A stretch of DNA of 64,000 bases from UBA11872 sp965198285 (GTDB lineage: Bacteria > Chloroflexota > UBA11872). A model generated the notes under the pieces. That model was not told the origin of the DNA and made no database searches. It saw nothing but the letters and a program-made list of their open reading frames with translations. How positions within the stretch are numbered: the first letter of the stretch is position 1; each line of letters starts with the position of its first letter. The stretch spans positions 2,976,001 through 3,040,000 of the forward strand of contig OZ240251.1 of assembly GCA_965198285.1 (NCBI GenBank), given 5' to 3'. Below, piece by piece: positions 1 through 8,363 of this stretch. The position numbers were made by a program, and so were the translations under genes.

Positions 1-663
1 ACCGATCAGCGTCCAAGCGCCGGTAGAAAGAATCAGCGGTGTCAGAATCACCAGGCTTGTCCAGCCGCCGCGCCTCAGCATGGTCGTGCCCACGATCAGC
101 GCCATGGCCATCCAGAGGTAGGCGCCCAGCACCTCGATGGTGAATGCAAGATCGGGCCCAACCGGCGGTGCCAGCAATCCCGTAAGCAGGTTTGGACCGT
201 AGTGATAGGGAGCAGAGTCGCCTGGGTTCCACGGCAATTCGGACGGACTGCCCCCAGCTTGAATCGTGGCGGCAAGTACGACATGGATGGTATCCGGCAG
301 AGGCAGCAACTGGCGGACGGCCAACGCCACCCAGAAGACAGGGAGGGCCGCCACAACAAACCCAACGACCGAGCGCGCTTCAAGTCGCAGCGAACGCGGT
401 GCACGCCGGGCCAGGCCAATGCTAAGCGCGAGAATGATGATCCAACCGGCCAGCGCGCCGGCGCGTCCCGGAAACAGGGGCAACACGAAGTTGACCAGCA
501 GACTCCAGAGCGCCGGACCAATCACCAGCCCCTGCGCCAGCGCCATGCAATCGTCCGTCTGCCGCAGCGCCAGCCGTGCGACGGTGTAGCCCACCCCCGC
601 CAGCGCCAGTAGCTCAGTTGCCAACAGCAGCAAGCCGGGCACGACCGCCGGATCAACTCTCAT
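1..663 (-). CDS. Large multi-pass membrane protein, paralogue 1 (3' end outside window)
   Basis: The reading frame runs without a stop from an ATG at 661-663 to the window edge, so only the first 221 codons are visible. The product is very hydrophobic and aligns by eye along its whole length with the two complete paralogues that follow at 960-3947 and 4047-6881. Shared signatures are the N-terminal VDPAVVPGLLLL stretch, the ALRQTDD motif, QGLVIGPALW, and a YHYG motif followed by a Leu pair around residue 150. Function is unknown. The many membrane helices and conserved loop motifs recall GT-C type glycosyltransferases, but I cannot identify a catalytic residue. The paralogy is seen directly; the GT-C idea is only a guess. 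Confidence 0.75.
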   Translation of the reverse strand, partial: MRVDPAVVPGLLLLATELLALAGVGYTVARLALRQTDDCMALAQGLVIGPALWSLLVNFVLPLFPGRAGALAGWIIILALSIGLARRAPRSLRLEARSVVGFVVAALPVFWVALAVRQLLPLPDTIHVVLAATIQAGGSPSELPWNPGDSAPYHYGPNLLTGLLAPPVGPDLAFTIEVLGAYLWMAMALIVGTTMLRRGGWTSLVILTPLILSTGAWTLIG

Positions 664-959
664 AAGCCCGACCTCGGCGGCCACCCGGGCCTCATGGACG
701 CGGTAGTCAGAGGCCGGTCAGTGTTTGATGTCGGCATTAGCGCGGACTTACCAGGGCGCATGTGGTCAGGCTAGCGGGTTATGTTCCCGCGACCATTGTC
801 GGCCGCTCAACAGGCGATGTAGTGCGGCAATACCGCTCGACCTGTGCATTCAGGCCGTGCAACCTGCGGTGCAGCCACGAGCGCCAGGCCCTCAAAAGCC
901 CGCAGGCTGCGAAAGCCTCCAGGTCGGAGTCATGTAGCACGGAACTGCCATGTTGGCGC
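664..959. other. Intergenic spacer between paralogues 1 and 2
   Basis: About 300 bases between the start of paralogue 1 and the end of paralogue 2. Short open frames cross it on both strands, but none has a recognisable domain or a ribosome binding site. It probably carries the promoter of paralogue 1; no clear -35/-10 pair was found. Confidence 0.4.
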
Positions 960-3947
960 CTATGGCGATACCGCCGCGCCGGTCCCTGCCAGTCGGCGAC
1001 ACGAGTCGGTGTGTTGCAGGAGCTCAGGGCAAGCGTTCACACCGGCACTGCGCTCACCCGCGTATGTGGTGTACGACACGTCGTCAGCCTCGGAGATCAC
1101 GATCCCTAGAACCGGAATCACCGCCGCTTGCAAGTGGTCGAGCTGCAGCCGCACCGCCAAGACATAGGCTCCTTGCGCCAGCGCCTCACCCGACGTGGAT
1201 CGCACAGGGAGCACGTCGTCGCCGACCCTCACTGCCAGCCGGCCTTCCCGGGGGCTAAATTCGTACTCATGGGTGACGGTTCCACCGGTGGGTACGATTT
1301 GGCCTGCGAACCACAGGGTTCCAACGTTCGTAAACCCATCGGCTTCATATCCAGTCGGCAACGCCAAGGGAGTATCGTCCACCTCGATCACCAGCCAGTC
1401 CTGTCCTGTCCATCGCTCGCGCGCCTGATCGCTAAACGTTGCCGTAAAGGCCACGCGGTCCTCCGCCACCCGGTAGTCGGACAATCGGACAGCAAAGCTG
1501 TGTTCAGGCGGCGGCCCGTCCAGGACAGGTGTGATTCCGGGGTCTGTTGCGTAGGCGGCGACTTCGTCGCCCAACCAGATCAGCGAGAACTCCTCCGCCC
1601 TGGTAGTAGACGCAAACCCTCGCTGGACCAGAAACACATCGGGGGTTTGCCCGCTCACCGGCTCGGTTGGGATGTCCGTCAGCAGATAAGTCCCGGATGG
1701 GTCCACGTCGCCAAGCAACCGAGTATGCGACAGCGCGGACGCCAGTCGAACCTGGTTCTTGGCCGTGAGTCCTCCCGCAAGATAGGCGCTTGCCGACGCC
1801 GGAACCGCTTGCCGCAGAGCCTCGAATGATGCCGGGGCGGGTTTCGGTTCGAGTTCCAGGAACGCCGGCTGAATGCGGTAGAGCGCGTCGGCGTCTCCAC
1901 GCACCAGCGGCTCGAACAGCCGGGGATCGTCCAGCCAGCGTTGGGCGCGGTCGGGCAGACTCGCGATCCAAGGGTCCGTCGCATGCACGTAGGCGACGCC
2001 GAGCCGCCGGATGGCCGCCGGTTCGAGAAAGTCCCGCGCGTCCTCGTAGTCAGGGCCCTGCGTCGCCCAGAGGTGGAGAAGTCCCACGAACCCGGAAGCG
2101 TTCGGTCGCCCGGTCGTGGCAGTAAGATCCAGCGGATGCGGCGAGAGGATGCGGGCGTCGACCGCCGTGTGGTCGCTGACGTAACGCTCCACAGGCTCGG
2201 ACACAGGGTGCTCGATGACGTAGCGTCCCAGGCCCCAGAAATATCGGTCGGTATCAGATTCAGGGTCACGACCCCCGGGGCCGTGCCGGACATTGGCTAG
2301 TTCGATGCCGTGGCCAGCTTCTAGGATCAGGGTACGGATAGGAACCGCGACGGTGGGCCAGGTTACGAATACAAGGATGAGCGTGCCGACTATGTAGCGC
2401 CACCTTGGAAGTAGGACAGGCAACCGACGGCCGAGGGCGAGCACCAAGGCCAGCAGGGCGAAGTTGCGGGCGTGCCCGTCCATCCGGGTCACATCGAACT
2501 GAAATGCCGGGTGCTGCAAGGCAAGCGCCGCGAGTATGAAAACGCCGGCGCCGGCGACGAGCGCAAGCACCAACCGCTGGCGCCGTGCCAGCAGCAGCGC
2601 GGCGGCGGCGACTGGCACCACTCCGACGCCGAGCCACCCGACACCGCCAGCTGCCCGGTTCAGGAGTGTGCCAAATGGGAGTCGGCTGCCGGGGTCGTCA
2701 GTCCAGCCGAGATGCGTTCCGCTCGATACGCCGCTCAGCAGCGCGGAGAGCGGTCCGCCGCCAATGGCTAGCAGCAGCACGGCCAGCGCCGGCCCGGCAG
2801 CGGCGTAGAGAACGGTTGCGCAGCCTACGGAGCGTACGATCTGGGGCCTTCCGGCGTGGCCGTGCGCGGGAAGCGGCCGCTCGGTTCGGCGTGTCGGCGG
2901 AAAGCGAAGCAGCGCGAGCGTCGACCGGAGCCGGGACAGGGGTGCGACTCGGACGGCCTCCAAGGCACCCCAAAGGACTAGCGTGAGCAGCGCGACCTCT
3001 TCGCTCAACAGCCCGGCGAAGCCGACCAATGCGGCCAGGGTCAGTGCGGCCGGCCACGACCGGCGGCGAAGGCTGGCTGCCCAGGTCAGCACCACGACCG
3101 TCAGCGCATACGCCAGCACAAACGGAGGCTTCCAGATGTTCGGCGGGGATGCCTCAAACTCCGTTTGCCATTGCAGCGACACCTCGGGCCAGTACAGGTT
3201 CGCCAGCGACGCACGCAGCCCCGCGGTCGGGAGACCGGTCGGGACAGCGATTTGCAATATGTCCGGCGGCGGGATGATGAAGCCGACCAGTGTCCAGGCC
3301 CCGGTCGTGAGAATTAGCGGTGCCAGTGCCACCAGATTGATCCAGCCGCCAAGCCGCCAAAGCAACGTCGCCACGACGAGGGCAAAGCCCGTCCAGAGGT
3401 AGGCGCCCATCAACTCAGAGGTGAAGGGCAGATCGGGCCCGACCGGCGGCATCAGCAACGCGATCAGCAGATCCGCGCCGTAGTGATAGAAGAGCGGCTG
3501 GTCGGGGGTCCAGGAAATCACCGGCGGCCAGCCACCCTCCCTCGTGAACGAAGCCAGCCCCAGGTGGATAGCCTCGTCGGGGATTTGCAGGAGTTGGCGG
3601 GCGGCCAGCATGACCCAGAAAACGGCCAGCGCCGCAATGGTGAATCCCGCCGCGGTGCGTAGCCGCGGCCGAACTGGTTGCGGCGCGCGCCAGACCAGAA
3701 CCGCGGCCAGCACCAACAGCACCGCCCAACTCGCCAGCGCGCCCGCACGTCCTGGCGTCACGTGCAGCACAAAGTTGACAATCAAACCCCACAGCGCGGG
3801 TCCGATCACCAGTCCCTGCGCAAGGGCCATGCGGTCGTCGGTCTGTCGTAGTGCCACCCGCGCCACCACATACCCCACCGCCGCCAACGCCCCCAGCTCC
3901 ACCGCCAGCAGCAGTAAACCAGGCAGTACCACTGGATCTACAGTCAC
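960..3947 (-). CDS. Large multi-pass membrane protein, paralogue 2
   Basis: 995 residues from a GTG start at 3945-3947. Roughly the first 550 residues hold about a dozen hydrophobic helices; the last 400 look soluble and probably lie outside the membrane. Conserved landmarks shared with the neighbouring paralogues are VDPVVLPGLLLL at the N-terminus, ALRQTDDRMALAQG near residue 35, YHYGADLL near residue 155, PNIWKP near 270, DGHARNFALLAL near 490, ILSP with GRPNASGF near 600, and RRLGVAYVHA shortly after. The C-terminal 20 or so residues do not match paralogue 3, so the 3' end may have drifted. Function is not known; a lipid-linked sugar transferase fold is possible but no catalytic motif can be named. 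It lies about 100 bases downstream of paralogue 3 on the same strand. Confidence 0.8.
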   Translation of the reverse strand: MTVDPVVLPGLLLLAVELGALAAVGYVVARVALRQTDDRMALAQGLVIGPALWGLIVNFVLHVTPGRAGALASWAVLLVLAAVLVWRAPQPVRPRLRTAAGFTIAALAVFWVMLAARQLLQIPDEAIHLGLASFTREGGWPPVISWTPDQPLFYHYGADLLIALLMPPVGPDLPFTSELMGAYLWTGFALVVATLLWRLGGWINLVALAPLILTTGAWTLVGFIIPPPDILQIAVPTGLPTAGLRASLANLYWPEVSLQWQTEFEASPPNIWKPPFVLAYALTVVVLTWAASLRRRSWPAALTLAALVGFAGLLSEEVALLTLVLWGALEAVRVAPLSRLRSTLALLRFPPTRRTERPLPAHGHAGRPQIVRSVGCATVLYAAAGPALAVLLLAIGGGPLSALLSGVSSGTHLGWTDDPGSRLPFGTLLNRAAGGVGWLGVGVVPVAAAALLLARRQRLVLALVAGAGVFILAALALQHPAFQFDVTRMDGHARNFALLALVLALGRRLPVLLPRWRYIVGTLILVFVTWPTVAVPIRTLILEAGHGIELANVRHGPGGRDPESDTDRYFWGLGRYVIEHPVSEPVERYVSDHTAVDARILSPHPLDLTATTGRPNASGFVGLLHLWATQGPDYEDARDFLEPAAIRRLGVAYVHATDPWIASLPDRAQRWLDDPRLFEPLVRGDADALYRIQPAFLELEPKPAPASFEALRQAVPASASAYLAGGLTAKNQVRLASALSHTRLLGDVDPSGTYLLTDIPTEPVSGQTPDVFLVQRGFASTTRAEEFSLIWLGDEVAAYATDPGITPVLDGPPPEHSFAVRLSDYRVAEDRVAFTATFSDQARERWTGQDWLVIEVDDTPLALPTGYEADGFTNVGTLWFAGQIVPTGGTVTHEYEFSPREGRLAVRVGDDVLPVRSTSGEALAQGAYVLAVRLQLDHLQAAVIPVLGIVISEADDVSYTTYAGERSAGVNACPELLQHTDSCRRLAGTGAAVSP

Positions 3948-4046
3948 TCAGTCAATCCCCGTATTGCTCCGTGCGGCGCGTCGCGACCAGCCGGCTGGCA
4001 CGCCCGAGTGTTGGCCAAGATCCACTATCCGAGACGTCGCGAGTAT

Positions 4047-6881
4047 CTACGGAATCAAGGCAGCGCCAAGCGTTCCCTCATATACCTCATAAGAAACCTC
4101 ACCAGTCTGTGAGACCGTAAATCTCATCAAGGGGATGAACGCAAGTTCCCACCAGTCACCGCGCAGGCGCACGGCCAGCGTCCAGGCGCCCGGTTCCAGG
4201 CTGGCGCCAGAAGAGGGTGCGTTCGCCCAGCTTCCGTCGCTCGCCTCGACCTGAAGGCTGACCGAGCGCGGGTCAAACTCAAACCGGTACTCCGTTGTGC
4301 CCCTCCCGGGTACAACTTGGCCACCAAACCATTGCGATCCGGAATGTCGGCGTTCGTCCGCTTCAAACTCCCGCGGGATTGCCCAGGGCGAGCTGTCAGT
4401 CGAAGTGACCAGCCAGTCCTGGCCTTTCCACTGGTCTGGCGCACCGTCCGAGACCGTCGCAGTGAAGGAAATGCGTCCATCGGCCTCATGAACGTCTGAC
4501 ACGCGGACGCTAAATGGGCGCACGGGCGGCGGCATGATGGGGTTGGCGGCTTTGCCCAGCGGGTAAATGGCGATTTCATCGTTCCACCAGATCGGTTGGC
4601 GCCGGTCGAGCGGGAACGCGGACGGCGCCAGGCGCGCCGATGTGACGATCAGATCGGGCGTCTGATCACCAAGAGGCTCGGTCGCAAAGTCCGGCCGGCT
4701 GTGCCACGTTGGCGTGGGTCGTGCACGGCCAAGAAGCCGCGTGTGCGACAGCACCACCGCGGCGCGAATCGAGTTTACGGGCTCGAGCGCTGGTGAAAGA
4801 TATACCGTCGTGGAGGCCGCAATCGCACGCCGCAACCCCTCGAACGACTCAGGCGGTGGTGTCGTGTCCAAGTCCAGGAACGCGGGCTGGACACGGAACA
4901 GCGCGTCGACGCCGTCGCGTATGAGCAGGTCGAACAAGCCAAGATCTTCCAGCCAGCGCTTGGCCCGCTCCGGCAGGCTGGCAACCCAAGCGTCCGACGC
5001 GTGCACGTACGTAACACCAAGCCGTCGGACGGCGAGTGGTTCGAGGTATCGGATCGCGTCCAAGTACTCCGGGCCGTAGACGGGAACGAATTGCACGAAC
5101 TCTGCGTAGGCGGAGGCGTTGGGACGGCCGGTGACGATGGACATCTCGGTGGGAGCCGGCGAGAGAATGCGAGTGTTGATCGCCGTGTGCTCGCGGATAT
5201 AGTCGGAGACCGCTTTCGACATCGGGGGCCGCATCACGTAGCGGCCGATGAGGTCTGAGGGGATTGCCGAGGGCACGGGCCGGGCATTGGCGAATTGGGG
5301 CCCGCGCGTCAGCGCTAGGCCGATGTTGTGCATCGGTGCCACAACCGTCGGCCAGGTAGTTAGCGCCACAATCAGCGCGCTCGTGGCATAGCGCCAGCGC
5401 GGCGGCACCGCGGTTAGGCGGGCGCCCAGCGCCACCAGCAGAGCCAGCAGTGCAAAGTTGCGTGCGTGGCCGTCCAGACGGACCAAGTCCAGGGAGTACT
5501 CGTATCGCAGCGTCAGCGCGGCCAGCAGCAACAGGGCGCTGGCAGCGGCCAGGGCAAGAGCCAGCCGCTGCCGCCACGCCAGCAGCGCAGCCGCCGCAGC
5601 CACCGGCACTGTGCCCAGCGCGAGCACTCCCACTCCGCCAGGCCAGCCGCTGAAGTCGCCCACGGGCCGCCGACTGCCAGCGTCTGCGATCCAGCCTAGC
5701 GACAACCCCGATCGTGAATCGCTGGTCAGGGCCCCCGTGATGGCGCCGCCGCCGAGCGCCAGCAGCAACGCGGCCAGGACTGGCCCCGCCGCAGCGCGCA
5801 GGATAGGCGTCCACTGTATGGGTCTCCCCGCGTCGCCTCCACGTAGCCGCCCAAGCAGCGGGCTGACGTGCGAGCGCTGCACGAGCCCCAAGACTTCCAG
5901 CACCGCCCACAGACCCAGAACGATCGGGGCAACCGTTTCGTCCACGAGCCCCAGGAACCCAAGCAGCAGTGCCAGCGCGGCCTGCGCAAGCCACCCCCGC
6001 TCGCTGCGGGCTGTCGCTCGTTCTAGCCCCACCAACGCTAGGGCGTAGGCCAGAACGAAGTGCGGCTTCCAAATATTGGCCGGCGACGCCTCAACCGCGG
6101 ACGTCCACGGGTATTCCACCGTTGGCCAATAGATATCAGCCAGCGAGGCGCGCAGGCCGGCTTCGGGGAATCCCGCCGGCACGAGAACCTGCAGAATGCC
6201 CGGCGGCGCGGTGTAGTGCAGTTGAGTCCAGAGTCCAAACGACAGCAGCAGCGGGCAGATGACCAACGCGGTAATCCGCGACCCGAACCGCAGCACCGTG
6301 GTGACCACAATCAGCGCCAGGCTCGTCCAGGCGTACGCGTCGATGACCTCGGTCGCGAACGCGGGGTCCGGTCCGAACGGCGGAGCTAGCAGCGCCGTCA
6401 GCAGGTCCGCCCCGTAGTGGTACGGCGCTGGCAATCCCGGATGCCAGGGGAATGCTGGTGGGAACCCACCGGCGCGGATGGAGGCGGCCAGACCCAGATG
6501 GAGGTACGCATCTACGATCGACATCAGCTGGCGGCTGGCCAGCACGACCCAGAAAAGTGCCAGCGCCACCACAACGAACATCGCGACGGTGCGGGGCGGC
6601 AGCCGCAGCGCGGATGGTGCGCGCCAGGTCAACCCGACGGCGAGCGCCAGCGTGACCACCCAGGCCGCAGTCGCACCAGCCATTCCAGGCAGCAGGTGCA
6701 GGACAAAGTTGACCGTCAGGCCCCAAATCGCGGGGCCAATCACCATTCCCTGCGCCAGGGCCATGCGGTCGTTGGTCTGACGCAACGCAATCCGCGAGAC
6801 GATGTAGCCCGCTACCGCCAGTGTCAGCAACTCCAGCGCGAGCAGTAGCAGGCCAGGGACCACGGCCAGATCAACCGTCAT
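4047..6881 (-). CDS. Large multi-pass membrane protein, paralogue 3
   Basis: 944 residues from an ATG at 6879-6881. Same architecture as paralogue 2: an N-terminal block of about a dozen hydrophobic helices with ALRQTNDRMALAQG near residue 35 and YHYGADLL near 155, then PANIWKP, DGHARNFALLAL and a C-terminal soluble part with ILSPAP, GRPNASAY and RRLGVTYVHAS. The C-terminal 150 residues are rich in beta-type segments (for example ISFTATVSDG and WLVTSTD) and could be an extracytoplasmic beta-sandwich. It is the first gene of the minus-strand tandem, as transcription runs leftward. No family name is recognised; a role in envelope glycan or polymer assembly is inferred only from topology. Confidence 0.8.
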   Translation of the reverse strand: MTVDLAVVPGLLLLALELLTLAVAGYIVSRIALRQTNDRMALAQGMVIGPAIWGLTVNFVLHLLPGMAGATAAWVVTLALAVGLTWRAPSALRLPPRTVAMFVVVALALFWVVLASRQLMSIVDAYLHLGLAASIRAGGFPPAFPWHPGLPAPYHYGADLLTALLAPPFGPDPAFATEVIDAYAWTSLALIVVTTVLRFGSRITALVICPLLLSFGLWTQLHYTAPPGILQVLVPAGFPEAGLRASLADIYWPTVEYPWTSAVEASPANIWKPHFVLAYALALVGLERATARSERGWLAQAALALLLGFLGLVDETVAPIVLGLWAVLEVLGLVQRSHVSPLLGRLRGGDAGRPIQWTPILRAAAGPVLAALLLALGGGAITGALTSDSRSGLSLGWIADAGSRRPVGDFSGWPGGVGVLALGTVPVAAAAALLAWRQRLALALAAASALLLLAALTLRYEYSLDLVRLDGHARNFALLALLVALGARLTAVPPRWRYATSALIVALTTWPTVVAPMHNIGLALTRGPQFANARPVPSAIPSDLIGRYVMRPPMSKAVSDYIREHTAINTRILSPAPTEMSIVTGRPNASAYAEFVQFVPVYGPEYLDAIRYLEPLAVRRLGVTYVHASDAWVASLPERAKRWLEDLGLFDLLIRDGVDALFRVQPAFLDLDTTPPPESFEGLRRAIAASTTVYLSPALEPVNSIRAAVVLSHTRLLGRARPTPTWHSRPDFATEPLGDQTPDLIVTSARLAPSAFPLDRRQPIWWNDEIAIYPLGKAANPIMPPPVRPFSVRVSDVHEADGRISFTATVSDGAPDQWKGQDWLVTSTDSSPWAIPREFEADERRHSGSQWFGGQVVPGRGTTEYRFEFDPRSVSLQVEASDGSWANAPSSGASLEPGAWTLAVRLRGDWWELAFIPLMRFTVSQTGEVSYEVYEGTLGAALIP

Positions 6882-6972
6882 TCAGCCAGCGTCCGTCATT
6901 GGCTTTGACCCGCCCTCGTTCGGCTGACTGCGACAATCGGACGCCAGATGTTGATGCCTACCAGGCGGGCGC

Positions 6973-7455
6973 TCAGCCAAGAAACAGCCGGTACTCCCCA
7001 CCCCGCGGATTCTCAACCTCGGCCGGGTACAGAAGGTTGCGCGAGGCGCCCAGGGCGCGCGCGGCGATGGCGCGGTTGATCTCGGGAACCTGGTCCAGCG
7101 CGTCGATCTCAGCCATGGTCAGATAGGCGGCCCGGTCGACTTCGTCGCCGGGCGACGGATCACCGCGCTCCGGTCGCATCAGAAAAACCACGTACGTGCT
7201 GTTGGTGTCGTCCCAGCGGGTGCGCACGGCAAGGACCCCTTGCACGCAGGCCTCCACGCCGGTTTCTTCGCGCACCTCTCGGACTGCGGCGGCATCCAGC
7301 GTCTCGCCCCGGTCAACAAACCCGCCGGGGATCTGCCAGTTCCCGCGCCCATATTTCGAGGAACGGCGCACGAACAGCACCGAGCGGCCGCGCACCACCG
7401 CGCCGCCCACCCCGACGTTATAGCCCTGGTTGTACTGCTCAAAGTTGGTTGGCAC
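6973..7455 (-). CDS. NUDIX hydrolase
   Basis: 160 residues from a GTG at 7453-7455. This start is preferred over an upstream in-frame GTG at 7491 because AGGAG lies 5 bases before it. A complete Nudix box spans about residues 45-67 (G-x5-E-x7-REVREETGV), so the protein should hydrolyse a nucleoside diphosphate linked to another moiety using Mg2+. The N-terminal NQGYNVGVGGAVV strand and the GNWQIPGGFV approach are typical of small housekeeping Nudix enzymes. The substrate cannot be deduced. It is divergent from the PHP/lon cluster and separated from the membrane-protein gene by about 90 bases. Confidence 0.9.
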   Translation of the reverse strand: MPTNFEQYNQGYNVGVGGAVVRGRSVLFVRRSSKYGRGNWQIPGGFVDRGETLDAAAVREVREETGVEACVQGVLAVRTRWDDTNSTYVVFLMRPERGDPSPGDEVDRAAYLTMAEIDALDQVPEINRAIAARALGASRNLLYPAEVENPRGGEYRLFLG

Positions 7456-7605
7456 GTCGTCTCCTGGCGAGGGTCGGCCGCCGCGGCTCACCGCCGATTA
7501 TGGACTATGGTTGGCTATCAATCCGCCCGTGGCCCCTACCCTGCCCAGCTTGCTAGCTCTGCCATCGGCATACCAGCATGGACCGGCAGGCACAGCCTTG
7601 CCGCA

Positions 7606-7635
7606 TTGTGGCCGCACGCCCACGCTCCCTAGAAT
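7606..7635 (+). promoter_or_regulatory. Candidate promoter for the PHP-lon genes
   Basis: TTGTGG (7606-7611), an 18-base spacer and TAGAAT (7630-7635), ending 14 bases before the ATG at 7650. The spacing is acceptable for a housekeeping sigma factor. The match is partial and the call is tentative. Confidence 0.3.
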
Positions 7636-7649
7636 CGAGCAGGCCAACG

Positions 7650-8363
7650 ATGCCACCCAACCCACTGGCTACCGAAACCATGCTCTTTGACTTTCAGACC
7701 CATACCTTCCTCAGCGACGGCGAGCTGTCGCCCATGGAGCTGCTTCGCCGCTGCCACGTCTCCGGCTACACGGCCATGGCCATTACCGACCATGCCAGTC
7801 CGGCCAACGTGCAAAGCGTGGTTGAGGCGTTGGCCCGCGACTGCCGCGAGGCGGACACCGCCTGGGGGATGGTGGCCTTAGCCGGAGTCGAGATTACGCA
7901 CGTGCCTCCTGCCGCGATCGACAGGGTCGCGCGTATGGCTGCCGAAGCCGGTGCGGAGTTCATCGCCGTTCACGGTGAAACCATCGTGGAACCCGTGGCG
8001 GCCGGGACAAACCGCGCGGCCTTGGAGTCCGAATACGTGCATGCGCTGGTCCATCCGGGCCTGCTCAGCCCTGAGCTGAGCCATGTCGCACGCGAAAACG
8101 GCAAGTTCGTCGAACTCTCGGCCCGACGCGGCCACTCGCTCACCAACGGCCACGTGGCAAACGTCTGTCGCGAGGCCGGCGCAAAGCTCATCGTGAACAG
8201 CGACGCGCACGCGCCCGGCGACCTGCTCACCGAGGCCCTAGCCCGTCGGGTCGCGCGCGGCGCCGGGCTCGACGCTGACGAGACCGAGACCGTGCTGGTT
8301 GACAACCCGTTAGACCTGTTGGCTCGGCTGGGCCGGACCATTACACGGGGCGACCGGCCCTGA
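7650..8363 (+). CDS. PHP-domain phosphoesterase
   Basis: 237 residues from the ATG at 7650; a second in-frame ATG at 7680, directly before the conserved domain, is an alternative. The PHP superfamily metal-binding pattern is visible: FQTHTFLSDGELSP at the N-terminus (usual HxH...D site), AITDHAS, the ALVHPGLLS segment with its His, and VNSDAHAPGD near the C-terminus. Such proteins hydrolyse phosphate esters, with histidinol-phosphate phosphatase and nucleoside phosphatases as known examples; the substrate is not evident. The stop overlaps the lon start by one base (TGATG), so the two are translationally coupled. Confidence 0.85.
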   Translation: MPPNPLATETMLFDFQTHTFLSDGELSPMELLRRCHVSGYTAMAITDHASPANVQSVVEALARDCREADTAWGMVALAGVEITHVPPAAIDRVARMAAEAGAEFIAVHGETIVEPVAAGTNRAALESEYVHALVHPGLLSPELSHVARENGKFVELSARRGHSLTNGHVANVCREAGAKLIVNSDAHAPGDLLTEALARRVARGAGLDADETETVLVDNPLDLLARLGRTITRGDRP

